Origin: Aquabacterium olei
GTDB lineage: Bacteria > Pseudomonadota > Gammaproteobacteria > Burkholderiales > Burkholderiaceae_C
Direction of reading: 5' to 3'
NCBI RefSeq assembly: GCF_003100395.1
Contig: NZ_CP029210.1
Span: 3,100,001 to 3,164,000 of the forward strand
DNA length: 64,000 nucleotides
Part shown: positions 29,388 to 37,163 of the stretch, piece after piece
How the letters are laid out: each line of letters opens with the position of its first letter
Numbering within the stretch: the first letter of the stretch is position 1
Program-made: the position numbers and the translations under genes
The notes under the pieces: generated by a model
The model's database searches: none
The model's input: only the letters and a program-made list of their open reading frames with translations
Told to the model about the DNA's origin: nothing

Positions 29388-29981
29388 ATGTCTGTTTCTG
29401 ATGTGATCCTGCTGGCGCTCGGCGCCATCGTGCTGTTCTGGGCCGTCGGCGCCTACAACCGGCTCATCCGCCTGCGCAACGAGATCGCCAATGCGTTCGC
29501 CCAGATCGACGTGCAGCTCAAGCGCCGCCACGACCTCATCCCCAATCTCGTCGAGACGGCCCGCGCCTACCTGCAGCACGAGCGCGACACGCTGGAGCGC
29601 GTGACCGCCGCGCGCGCCCAGGTCGTGGCCGCCACCGACCTCGTCAAGGCCCAGCCCAACCAGCCGGGCCCGATCAAGAGCCTGAACCTCGCCGAGGGCG
29701 CGCTGGCCGGGGCGCTCGGCCGCTTCATGGCCGTGGTCGAGGCCTACCCCGAGCTCAAGGCCGACCAGCAACTCCAGGATCTGCGCGAGGAGCTCACGCA
29801 CACCGAAAACAAGGTGGCCTTCTCGCGCCAGCTCTTCAACGACGCCACGCTGGACTACAACAATGCCGCGCACCAGTTTCCGGCGAACCTGATCGCCGGA
29901 CTGTTCGGCTTCAAGACCGCCGAGATGCTGCAGTCCACCCAGAGTGAGGCCGAGCGCGCGCCCGTCACCGTGCGACTCTGA
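29388..29981 (+). CDS. LemA family protein
   Basis: Encodes 197 residues. One N-terminal membrane segment (VILLALGAIVLFWAVGAY) precedes a long helical domain with the family motif RLIRLRNEIANAFAQIDVQLKRRHDLIPNLVET. LemA proteins have an extracytoplasmic helical domain of unclear function and are commonly paired with an M48 peptidase, as here: the peptidase gene starts 11 nt downstream. Confidence 0.95.
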   Translation: MSVSDVILLALGAIVLFWAVGAYNRLIRLRNEIANAFAQIDVQLKRRHDLIPNLVETARAYLQHERDTLERVTAARAQVVAATDLVKAQPNQPGPIKSLNLAEGALAGALGRFMAVVEAYPELKADQQLQDLREELTHTENKVAFSRQLFNDATLDYNNAAHQFPANLIAGLFGFKTAEMLQSTQSEAERAPVTVRL

Positions 29982-29992
29982 CGGCCGGGCCC

Positions 29993-31894
29993 ATGCTGTT
30001 TCGCCGCCACCAGGAAGCCGCCGACCACCGCAGCCTGCAGCTGTATGCGTGGTTTGCCGTGATGCTGTTGGGCCTGGTGCTCGCGGTCAACGGACTGCTG
30101 GCCGGGCTGTGGCGACTGACCTCACCCTTCGGCGAAGGCTACCCCGCCCTCTTCTTCGAGACCAACACCGCCGTGGTCGCCCTGTTCGTGCTGGGCGGCT
30201 GCTTCTTCGAGACCCGGCGGCTGCGCGAAGGGGGTGGCCCCCGCGTGGCCCACTGGCTGGGTGGCCGCGAGCTCACCGAGCCCGCAGACGCCCTGCAGCG
30301 CCGCCTGCTCAACGTGGTCGACGAAATGGCGCTGGCCAGTGGTCAGCCCGTGCCGCGCGTCTACCTGCTGCCGCGCGAGGACAGCCTCAACGCCTTCGTG
30401 GCCGGCTGGGACGCGGGCGACACCGCCCTGTGCGTGACCCGCGGGGCGCTCGAGCGCCTGGACCGTGCCGAACTGCAAGGCCTCGTGGCGCACGAGTTCG
30501 GCCACATCCGCGCCGGTGACCTGCCGTTGTCGATGCGCCTGCTGGCGCTCGTCTGGGGTCTGTCACTGGTGCATGGCTTCGGCCGCTCGCTGATGGACAC
30601 CGGCGAGGATGGCCGCGTCAGCCCGATGGCCTGGATGGTCGGCGCGCTGCTCGCGATCGTGGGCTGGCTGGGCTGGCTGGCTGGGCGCGCGCTGCAGGCC
30701 GCCGTTTCGCGACAGCGCGAGTTCCATGCCGATGCCAGCGCCGTGCAGTTCACCCGTTCGCGCGACGGCATCGGCCAGGTGCTGCGCAAGGTCTGGCACG
30801 ACCAGCAGGCGCACGCAGCCCGGCTGCACCACCCGGCCGCCGGACTGGTGGCCAGCATGCTGATGCACCAGCCGGCGGGCGGCTGCCTGGCGACGCACCC
30901 GCGCCTCTCGGAGCGGATCCGGCGCCTGCACGGCCGCGTACTGCCGCCGATGCCGGCCACCGCCGTGCGCGCCGATGCCGAGCCCCGGCGCACGCGGCCG
31001 ATTAACCCGCCCGGCGCCACGATGGCCGCCGCCCCCGCCAACCCGGTGCCCGCCGATGTGCACGGCCTGGCGCTGGCGACGCCAGACGATCGCGACGCGC
31101 TGGACCGCTTGCAGCGCCTGGGCGGCCCCACCGAGCAACGCCTGGCGGTGCTGGCCCTGATGATGGACCCGGCCAACGCACGCGAGCACAAACTGTGGCG
31201 CCAACAGGCCGAAGGCCTGCCCCATGCAGAGCGCATCCTCCGGGACGTCATGGCCCTCCAGCCGCCACGGCGGGTGCCCGAGTTCGAGCGACTCACAGCG
31301 CAGATGGCCCGTGATCCGGTCGCACAGCGGCGCGCCGTGGTGGAAGCAGGCCGCGACCTGCTGCGCGCCGACGGCCGTGTGAGCCCGCGGGATCGCCTGT
31401 GGTGGCTGAGCCTGCGGCATCGCCTCAACGACGCCCAGCGTGAAGCGCCCATGCTGCGCCCGGTCACCGGGCAGGGTCAGGATCTGGGCGAGCTCCCGCC
31501 GGACGCGTTGCAGGCCGTCGCGGCCCTGTCTGCTTATCTGGCGCGCATGCTGCCTGAACCGGAAACCGTTCCAGCGGGCGGAGAAACTTCCCGACCTCAG
31601 CGCGCCGCGGCGGCCGAGGCCTGGCTGAGCGGCATCGGGCGGCGCACCGGCCTGCCCGACATCACTGCCGCGCCGCCACCCGACGCCGACGGCCTGATGC
31701 TGGCCCTCACCACCGTGCAGGAGCTGTCATGGATGCTGCGCCCGCTGCTGGTCAAGGCCTGGGTCGAAGAGGCTGTGAACCACAGCCCCAACGGCGTCAT
31801 GAGCGACGCCACCGCCGACGCGCTGCGGCTGGTGGCCGGGCTGATCGACGCCCCCCTGCCCCCCATGCTCTCGGCGCACTACCCGCGCGCCTGA
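29993..31894 (+). CDS. M48 family membrane metallopeptidase with long C-terminal extension
   Basis: Encodes 633 residues. Two N-terminal membrane segments (about 20-40 and 57-73) precede a zinc peptidase domain with VAHEFGH (167-171 for HEFGH) and the third-ligand region REFHADASAV. A further hydrophobic pair lies near 180-235. HtpX-type proteases are usually near 290 residues; here about 300 residues after position 330 form a helical extension of unknown function. Likely an inner-membrane quality-control protease. It is translated right after LemA, as in many LemA/M48 pairs. Confidence 0.88.
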   Translation: MLFRRHQEAADHRSLQLYAWFAVMLLGLVLAVNGLLAGLWRLTSPFGEGYPALFFETNTAVVALFVLGGCFFETRRLREGGGPRVAHWLGGRELTEPADALQRRLLNVVDEMALASGQPVPRVYLLPREDSLNAFVAGWDAGDTALCVTRGALERLDRAELQGLVAHEFGHIRAGDLPLSMRLLALVWGLSLVHGFGRSLMDTGEDGRVSPMAWMVGALLAIVGWLGWLAGRALQAAVSRQREFHADASAVQFTRSRDGIGQVLRKVWHDQQAHAARLHHPAAGLVASMLMHQPAGGCLATHPRLSERIRRLHGRVLPPMPATAVRADAEPRRTRPINPPGATMAAAPANPVPADVHGLALATPDDRDALDRLQRLGGPTEQRLAVLALMMDPANAREHKLWRQQAEGLPHAERILRDVMALQPPRRVPEFERLTAQMARDPVAQRRAVVEAGRDLLRADGRVSPRDRLWWLSLRHRLNDAQREAPMLRPVTGQGQDLGELPPDALQAVAALSAYLARMLPEPETVPAGGETSRPQRAAAAEAWLSGIGRRTGLPDITAAPPPDADGLMLALTTVQELSWMLRPLLVKAWVEEAVNHSPNGVMSDATADALRLVAGLIDAPLPPMLSAHYPRA

Positions 31895-31904
31895 GCCCGG
31901 CGCG

Positions 31905-32570
31905 TCAGGCCTCGCCAGCGCGCGGCAGCCTGGTCAGGCCCAGCAGCGCATTGCGCAGCTCTTCGGGCGCGGCCTCGCCGATGTACATGCGCAGGTAGAT
32001 CTGGTAGGCCAGTTCGTTGTTGATGGCCGAGATGGGTTCGCCCTCGATCTGCAGCGGCCGGTTGTTGTGAAAAGCCATCCACCCGGTGCCCGGCACCCAG
32101 TCGAGGTTGACCACATCGCCCTTGACCACGCGCTTCACGTTGGCGTAGACCGCCCCGATCTGCCCCACCACCGAGATCAGCCGCTTGAACTCCTCGGGCG
32201 TGGCCGCCTGCTTGAAGTCGGCGATGAAGATCCGGGAAATGGTGGACGAGGTGAACTCGCGCAGGATGTTGAGCTGGATGCGGCGCACGCCATTGAGCCG
32301 GTAGATGGGCTCGGGGGTGGTGCGCTTTTCGGGCAGGTACAGCGCGGTCACATCGGCCTTGTAATAGCCCCGTTTGCGCACGCCGGCGCCATTGAGTACC
32401 AGCCTCTGCCCGTGCGCCGTCACGGTCTCGGGCAGTTCCACGCCTTCCAGCTCGTAGCCCGCTGCCTGCGCAGACGGAACCCACGGCATGAGGGCCGCGC
32501 CTGCCGCGCCCGCCAGCAGTTGCCGACGGCGCAGATCCAGCGACCCCTCTGTCAGTCGATCCTCTTGCAT
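31905..32570 (-). CDS. Chalcone-isomerase-like periplasmic protein
   Basis: Encodes 221 residues from the ATG at 32570, which has GGAGG at 10 nt; upstream in-frame codons look non-coding. The start carries a twin-arginine-like signal (DLRRRQLLAGAAGAALMPW). The mature part fits the chalcone-isomerase-like domain (YELEGVELPETVTAHGQRL; LYLPEKRTTPEP; GYYKADVTALYL). Bacterial members have no known substrate and mostly lack isomerase activity. It follows a SphA-type barrel gene by 38 nt on the same strand, so the two probably form an operon. Confidence 0.8.
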   Translation of the reverse strand: MQEDRLTEGSLDLRRRQLLAGAAGAALMPWVPSAQAAGYELEGVELPETVTAHGQRLVLNGAGVRKRGYYKADVTALYLPEKRTTPEPIYRLNGVRRIQLNILREFTSSTISRIFIADFKQAATPEEFKRLISVVGQIGAVYANVKRVVKGDVVNLDWVPGTGWMAFHNNRPLQIEGEPISAINNELAYQIYLRMYIGEAAPEELRNALLGLTRLPRAGEA

Positions 32571-32608
32571 GTCCCTTACCTCCGGGCTGCAGACGGTTGA
32601 AGAAGGGT

Positions 32609-33694
32609 TCACAGCGGCTTGGACAGAGTCACCCAGAGGGACTGGCCTTCCGTGCGGTTGCGCGCGTTGAACTCCTGCAGCAGCTTGCCTTCGAGCATGA
32701 ACTCGCCGCCGTTGCGGATCCAGGCGATGGCCGGGCCCGCGGCGTTGACGCTGGCCTTGTTGCCGTCGACCAGGGGCTTGTAGCCACCCAGGGCGGTTTG
32801 TCGCGCCACGCTGAAGCCGTCGAGTTTCTGCGTGTCACCGGTCAGCTGCCGCACGAAATAGCCCTGCACCCCCACGCGCACGTCGTCCGAGACAAAGGCC
32901 ATGGCCTGCCAGTCGAGGTTGAACATGTGGCCCGAGAAGTAGCCGTTGTCCTTGTTGCGCGTGTTGAACGACAGCACCGTGCGGGCGGCCAGGTCCCACC
33001 CGTCGCCGATGAAGGCATACTGGAAGGACGGGCGGAAGGTGAAGAAGTTGCCGTAGCCCGCGTTGGCGCGGCGGGTGGCGTCGTAGTCGCCGGTGGGCAC
33101 CACGATGGTGGGCGCAAACGAAGCCGACTGGTGGTCGCCGATCTCCCAGTGGATCACGGGCGAGAGTTCGATGTCGCCGATGCCGGTCGACTTGCTGTCC
33201 TGGGCATTGGCTGTTCTGGCAACCTGCTCGATGGTACCTGCGCGAATCGGCCCTGGCGTACCCGTCGGGAAGTTGAAGTTCGACACCGACAGATCGGCCT
33301 TGCGCTGCACCAGCGGGATCATGACCGTGAAGCCCAGGTTGCCGCCCCAGATGCGCTCGGTGCTGATGTAGGTCAGGCGGGTCAAAGCCGCACGAGCGTC
33401 GGCATGGATGTCGGCCTGGTAGGTCACCGCGGCGTTGGTCGGCAGCGCAGCGCGCGCCGCTTCGCCATCATTCCCCTTGAGCTTGCTCGCGTGGTACGAC
33501 ACCAGCGCCACCTGTCCGTACCAGCCCGGCACGACGGGCGAGCTCATGTCGCTGCCGCCCACGCCCGGCGAGTAACGCTGCAGCCCGTTGTCCGCCGCCT
33601 GCGCGGAGGTGGCTGCCGCCAGGGCCATCGCCAGGGTGGCCGCGCGGAAAGGCGCGGCAACATTGAATCCAAACTGCTTGCTGTGGCGGTCCAT
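32609..33694 (-). CDS. SphA/MetA-type outer-membrane transporter-like protein
   Basis: Encodes 361 residues with a signal peptide ending at ATSAQA (residue 33). The mature part is a predicted beta-barrel of the phenol MetA-pathway family (PF13557): GGSDMSSPVVPGWYGQVALVSYHASKLKG is a long start strand pattern, with GIGDIELSPVIHWE and APTIVVPTGDYD later. Members import hydrophobic compounds such as aromatics or sphingosine, but the role varies. The ATG at 33694 has AAGAAGGA upstream. Paired with the chalcone-isomerase-like gene downstream. Confidence 0.8.
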   Translation of the reverse strand: MDRHSKQFGFNVAAPFRAATLAMALAAATSAQAADNGLQRYSPGVGGSDMSSPVVPGWYGQVALVSYHASKLKGNDGEAARAALPTNAAVTYQADIHADARAALTRLTYISTERIWGGNLGFTVMIPLVQRKADLSVSNFNFPTGTPGPIRAGTIEQVARTANAQDSKSTGIGDIELSPVIHWEIGDHQSASFAPTIVVPTGDYDATRRANAGYGNFFTFRPSFQYAFIGDGWDLAARTVLSFNTRNKDNGYFSGHMFNLDWQAMAFVSDDVRVGVQGYFVRQLTGDTQKLDGFSVARQTALGGYKPLVDGNKASVNAAGPAIAWIRNGGEFMLEGKLLQEFNARNRTEGQSLWVTLSKPL

Positions 33695-33886
33695 CGCGAA
33701 TCCTTCTTGCTTTCCGTGTACTTCGGCGTACCGCTCAGCGCGCACGCTGTCCGGTCAACCTACTTTGCCGAGGGCGGGCCGATTCTGGCGCATCTGTGTC
33801 GCCATCGAACCACATCAGAAAACCCAAAATGTCACGATCCGCGAGCCGTGACATGCAGTCAGGGGGGAGGAACTACCCCCGGTGCA

Positions 33887-34156
33887 TCACTCGCCTTCGC
33901 CGAACTTGTCGTTGATCAGCGCGACCAGCGCCTTCATGGCATCGTCCTCGCGGTCGCCATGGCACTCCAGCTCCACCGAGCTGCCCAGCCCCGCGGCCAG
34001 CATCATCACACCCATGATGCTCTTGGCGTTCACGCGCCGGTCGTTGCGGCTCATGAACACATCGCAGGGGAAACTGCTGGCCAGCTTGGTGAGCTTGGCC
34101 GAGGCCCGCGCGTGCAGGCCGAGCTTATTGCTGATGGTGACGGTGGTCTTGATCAT
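33887..34156 (-). CDS. ptsH: Phosphocarrier protein HPr
   Basis: Encodes 89 residues. The phospho-acceptor histidine is His15 (KLGLHARASAKL) and the regulatory serine is Ser46 (NAKSIMGVMML). HPr relays phosphate from enzyme I to EIIA proteins. It overlaps the EIIA gene upstream by 32 bp. The enzyme I gene normally follows ptsH but is missing: the next gene on this strand is the unrelated SphA-type barrel 192 bp away. Confidence 0.96.
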   Translation of the reverse strand: MIKTTVTISNKLGLHARASAKLTKLASSFPCDVFMSRNDRRVNAKSIMGVMMLAAGLGSSVELECHGDREDDAMKALVALINDKFGEGE

Positions 34157-34583
34157 GTGTGGGCTGTGTGACCTGGTTGTGCGGGCGGCTGGTGGCGATC
34201 TGCATCACGCCCTGCGTGCCCCCGGCCACTGCGCGCGTGATCAGGGTATCAAGGGGCTCGGCCGAGTAGTTCAGCGCGCGCCACAGCATCGGAACATTGG
34301 CGCCCGTGATCACTTTCACCCGCACGCCATCGGCCAGGCGCTGCACCGTGTTGCACGGCGTGGCCCCGAACACGTCGGTGAGGATCAGTGCCTCGCCGCG
34401 CGCATCGGAGGCAATCGCATCGGCGAGCAGCAGCCGCGCCTGGGCTTCCGTCTCGTCGGGCGGCATGTTGGGTTGTACGTCCAGAACCTGCAGGGTCTGC
34501 GCCGCTTCCGGAAAGCAATGCGCCGCCGCCAGCTTGAGGGCGGAGGCAAGGGGCGCGTGCGCGATGATGAACAGGCCGGGCAT
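34125..34583 (-). CDS. PTS EIIA component of the mannose family
   Basis: Encodes 152 residues of the EIIA-Man fold. The active histidine is His9 in GLFIIAHAPL, and the family motif LILTDVFGATPCN follows. The tail after about residue 130 (HNQVTQPTHDQDHRHHQQ) is His/Gln-rich and covers the ptsH overlap. In Burkholderiales this EIIA and HPr, with enzyme I, act mainly in regulation, not sugar uptake, since membrane EII subunits are absent. A GATAAT element lies 10 nt before the ATG. Confidence 0.9.
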   Translation of the reverse strand: MPGLFIIAHAPLASALKLAAAHCFPEAAQTLQVLDVQPNMPPDETEAQARLLLADAIASDARGEALILTDVFGATPCNTVQRLADGVRVKVITGANVPMLWRALNYSAEPLDTLITRAVAGGTQGVMQIATSRPHNQVTQPTHDQDHRHHQQ

Positions 34584-34593
34584 ACAGACTGGG

Positions 34594-34599
34594 ATTATC
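34594..34599 (-). promoter_or_regulatory. -10-like GATAAT near the EIIA start
   Basis: Minus-strand GATAAT ends 10 nt before the EIIA ATG, between the 3' end of the lipoprotein gene and EIIA. The resulting leader would be only a few bases long. Confidence 0.4.
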
Positions 34600-34605
34600 G
34601 GGCGC

Positions 34606-35238
34606 TCATTCAGGAAATTGAAAGCCGCGCAGGAAGGTGGTTGCCACATCCTCCCCGCTTTCGAGCGCCGGACGCTCGGCCGGCTGCCAGACCGTGGCCT
34701 GGAACACCGTCAGGCCGTGGGCGAAATGCCACGCATTCACCCGCATGGGCATGGGGCGACCCAGCCCGTCGGGCCGCTCGGTGACGAACGCCAGCCCCCG
34801 GGCCGCCGGCTGCGGCGTCATGCGGGGCACCGCGACGGGGGTCGGCGCCGCCTCGGTGGCTCGCCGGTCGGGCGCGACCAGCACCGCGGCCGCCTGCACG
34901 TTCTCGCGCAACGCCTGCTGCAGTCCCTCCATGGCCACGCCCACCTGGCGCACGTCCGCCACGCGCAGGTAGGCCAGCGACCAGCTCGTGCCCTCGTGCT
35001 GGCACACCAGCATCTGCACGCGCTGCGGGCCACCAAGGCCGGGAACCGGCACCATCCGGCTGGCGGTGTCGGGCTTGCACGGAAACCGGGCCACGAGCCC
35101 GTCTGCCTCGGGCGGGCGCATCTCACGCCAGTCCAGCGCCGGTGCACACGCTGTGAGCCACAGGGCGCTCATCAACAGGCTGGTCACGCCAAGCCGTCGC
35201 AACAGAGGCCCACGCAGGGACGTCTCGGTGTCAGTCAT
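34606..35238 (-). CDS. Putative lipoprotein of unknown function
   Basis: Not recognised. Encodes 210 residues with a lipobox SLLMSALWLTAC (Cys near 31), so it is expected to be lipid-anchored. The mature part has no clear domain; it contains CKPDTASR and CQHEGTS segments and ends ATTFLRGFQFPE. The start is ATG at 35238 (MTDTETSLR), with GATAAT ending 6 nt upstream and no ribosome-binding site. Divergent from the degenerate histidine kinase gene and followed by the PTS genes. Confidence 0.7.
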   Translation of the reverse strand: MTDTETSLRGPLLRRLGVTSLLMSALWLTACAPALDWREMRPPEADGLVARFPCKPDTASRMVPVPGLGGPQRVQMLVCQHEGTSWSLAYLRVADVRQVGVAMEGLQQALRENVQAAAVLVAPDRRATEAAPTPVAVPRMTPQPAARGLAFVTERPDGLGRPMPMRVNAWHFAHGLTVFQATVWQPAERPALESGEDVATTFLRGFQFPE

Positions 35239-35244
35239 GTCGCC

Positions 35245-35250
35245 ATTATC
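35245..35250 (-). promoter_or_regulatory. -10-like GATAAT 6 nt before ATG of the lipoprotein gene
   Basis: Minus-strand GATAAT is followed by GGCGAC and then ATG, with no Shine-Dalgarno sequence. Same 6-nt spacing as in four other genes. Confidence 0.45.
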
Positions 35251-35337
35251 AGGATGTGCGCTCACCCTCACCCATGCGTGGGATGGACAGCAGGGGGCTG
35301 CCGCCGAACACTGGGCCCCTGCCCCCCGTTTGTCTGC

Positions 35338-36531
35338 ATGCCCTCCACGCCCCATCACTCGCCGCTGTCCGATCTCCTGCGCGGCCTTGGCGTCGACGCC
35401 GGTGGTGCCCGAGAGCCTGCCCCGCCCCCTGAGAACGATGCCGCCACCGATGCCGAGCTGGACCGCTGGCACGAGCTGGTGGCACAGGTCGGCCGCGAAC
35501 TGGCAGAGCCCCTGACGGCCGCGCTTGAGCGGGTCACGACCCTCACCACCACCGGCCGCATCGACCGGCTGGGGTTGCGCGCGCTGCGGGCCGAGGTCGA
35601 TCGGGCCCGTCAGGCCGGCATCTGGTGCCAGCAGATTGCACGCCTGGCCTCGGGCCGGGTGCGCCAGTCTCCGGAGCGCGTGCACCTCACGCACACGGTG
35701 CAGAGCACGCTGGCCTACCGCACGCGCGAGCTGCAGGCGCGTGGCATCCAGCTCTCGCAGTCCCTGCTGCCGCTGGAGGTCCTCACCGACGCGTCGATGC
35801 TGTTCTCGCTGCTCAACGCCCTGATCGACTGGCTGCTCGAGGCTGCTCATGGCGTGGTCGAGTTGCGGATCGACCAGCGAGACTGGCCTGCCCGCGCGCG
35901 GCTCCAGGCGCGTCTGCAGCACCGCCCGCTCGACGAGGCCCGGCCGCCGTCGCCCGAGTTGCTGCAGCACCGGCTCGACACCATGCACTGGCACCTGCTC
36001 GACCAGACGGCCCGCAGCATGGCACTGCTCATCGATCGGCAGATCGACGCCACGCACGCGGTGCTGACGCTTGAATTCCCCAGGACGGTCAATGCCGTCA
36101 TGCCGCAGCTGGACGACGACGACCAGTATCACGGCTTCTCGACCTCGGTCAACTCCAAGCCGCTGGCTGGCAGCCACGTGCTGGTGGTGGCCAGCCGACG
36201 CGATCTGCGCGTGCAGATCCGGGAGGCCAGCCGCGACATGGGCCTGGTGATGGATTTCGTCGGCTCGGTGCGTGAAGCCCGCGCCTTCTGCGATGAAGGC
36301 CTGCCGCATGCGATCGTGTTCGAAGGCCTGCTGCGCGGGCGGGCGTTCGACGAACTGGTGGCCAGCATCCGTCAGGAAGTGCCGGAGTTCGTGTTCATCG
36401 AGGTGGCGGAACAAGGCCAGAGCTTCGAGGCTTCCACCCTGTCAGGCACGGGCATGGCCCGCATCGGCGCCGACGGCATCGCCAGCAACCTGCCCTCGGC
36501 GCTGGTGTTCGAGCTCTCGCGCATCATGTGA
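35338..36531 (+). CDS. Degenerate hybrid histidine kinase/receiver-like protein
   Basis: Encodes 397 residues, no membrane segment. The N-terminal helical part has VGRELAEPLTAAL, which aligns with the H-box (SHELRTPL) of histidine kinases but carries Arg where the phosphorylated His should be. A HATPase-like region follows (about 135-245; DASMLFSLLNALIDW resembles the N-box) without DxGxG or GxGLG boxes. From about 275 a receiver-like fold begins (HVLVVASRRDLRVQIREASRDM) in which the phospho-Asp position reads IVFEGLL, i.e. Glu. It may act as an allosteric or scaffold protein. Alignment to a HMM would be needed to confirm this reading. Confidence 0.6.
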   Translation: MPSTPHHSPLSDLLRGLGVDAGGAREPAPPPENDAATDAELDRWHELVAQVGRELAEPLTAALERVTTLTTTGRIDRLGLRALRAEVDRARQAGIWCQQIARLASGRVRQSPERVHLTHTVQSTLAYRTRELQARGIQLSQSLLPLEVLTDASMLFSLLNALIDWLLEAAHGVVELRIDQRDWPARARLQARLQHRPLDEARPPSPELLQHRLDTMHWHLLDQTARSMALLIDRQIDATHAVLTLEFPRTVNAVMPQLDDDDQYHGFSTSVNSKPLAGSHVLVVASRRDLRVQIREASRDMGLVMDFVGSVREARAFCDEGLPHAIVFEGLLRGRAFDELVASIRQEVPEFVFIEVAEQGQSFEASTLSGTGMARIGADGIASNLPSALVFELSRIM

Positions 36532-36533
36532 CC

Positions 36534-36556
36534 GGGGCCGCTGCGTGCGCGGCCCC
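36534..36556. terminator. Hairpin between convergent genes
   Basis: Stem GGGGCCGC/GCGGCCCC with a 7-nt loop between the stops of the kinase-like gene and the TlpA-type gene. Strong stem but no U-run. Confidence 0.4.
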
Positions 36557-36564
36557 CGCTGGCG

Positions 36565-37089
36565 TCAGGCCACTGGTTCGGCCAGCAGCTTGTCGATGAG
36601 CTGGTGCAACGCCGCGAAGTCCGGCTCGCCCACGTAGCGTTTCACGACTTCGCCGCGGCGGTTGATGACAAAAGTGGTGGGCGTGAACTGCACCGGCCCG
36701 AATCCCGCAGCGAGGCGGCCGTCATGGTCGATCGCGACACGGAAAGGCAGCTTGCGGCTCTGCACGAACTGCGTCACGTACGCCGGCGGGTCGTATTCCA
36801 TGGCCACCGCGAGCGTTTCCATCCCGCGGTCCTTGAAGCGCTGGTGGGTGGCGACCAGCTCCGGCATTTCCTTCACGCAGGTGCTGCAGCTGGTGGCCCA
36901 GAAGTTCACCAGCGCCACGCGGCCCTTCAGGTCGGTCAGCTGGTGACGGGAGCCGTCAAGCTCGGTGAAAGGCAACTCGGGCAGTTTGGAACGGGCGTCC
37001 TCGCCACAGGCACCCAGCCAGGGCGACAGGGCCACCACGGAACCCAGCGCCAGCACCTGGCGACGACGGACAGACAGCTTGAGCATCAT
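36565..37089 (-). CDS. TlpA-family thioredoxin-like lipoprotein
   Basis: Encodes 174 residues. A short Arg-rich start and hydrophobic segment end in a lipobox-like LGACGED, so it is probably a membrane-anchored periplasmic protein. The thioredoxin fold carries the active CxxC in NFWATSCSTCVKEMPEL and the cis-proline region QFTPTTFVINRRG. Such proteins reduce disulfides, for example in cytochrome c maturation. Start codons ATG ATG at 37089 and 37086 both work. It follows yhdP on the same strand by 74 nt. Confidence 0.9.
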   Translation of the reverse strand: MMLKLSVRRRQVLALGSVVALSPWLGACGEDARSKLPELPFTELDGSRHQLTDLKGRVALVNFWATSCSTCVKEMPELVATHQRFKDRGMETLAVAMEYDPPAYVTQFVQSRKLPFRVAIDHDGRLAAGFGPVQFTPTTFVINRRGEVVKRYVGEPDFAALHQLIDKLLAEPVA

Positions 37090-37163
37090 CGGATCACACC
37101 TTGAAAAGGCCACACTCGGCCCTTGCCATGCCCCACATTGTGGCGCGTTCGCCGGGCCGGCGC

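Noticed and set aside
33863..33880. Hairpin GGGGG/CCCCC after ptsH as terminator
   Set aside because: Only a five-base stem with no U-run.
34606..36414. Long minus-strand frame extending the lipoprotein N-terminus by some 390 residues
   Set aside because: The extra part is antisense to the kinase-like gene; a lipobox signal starts at the ATG at 35238.
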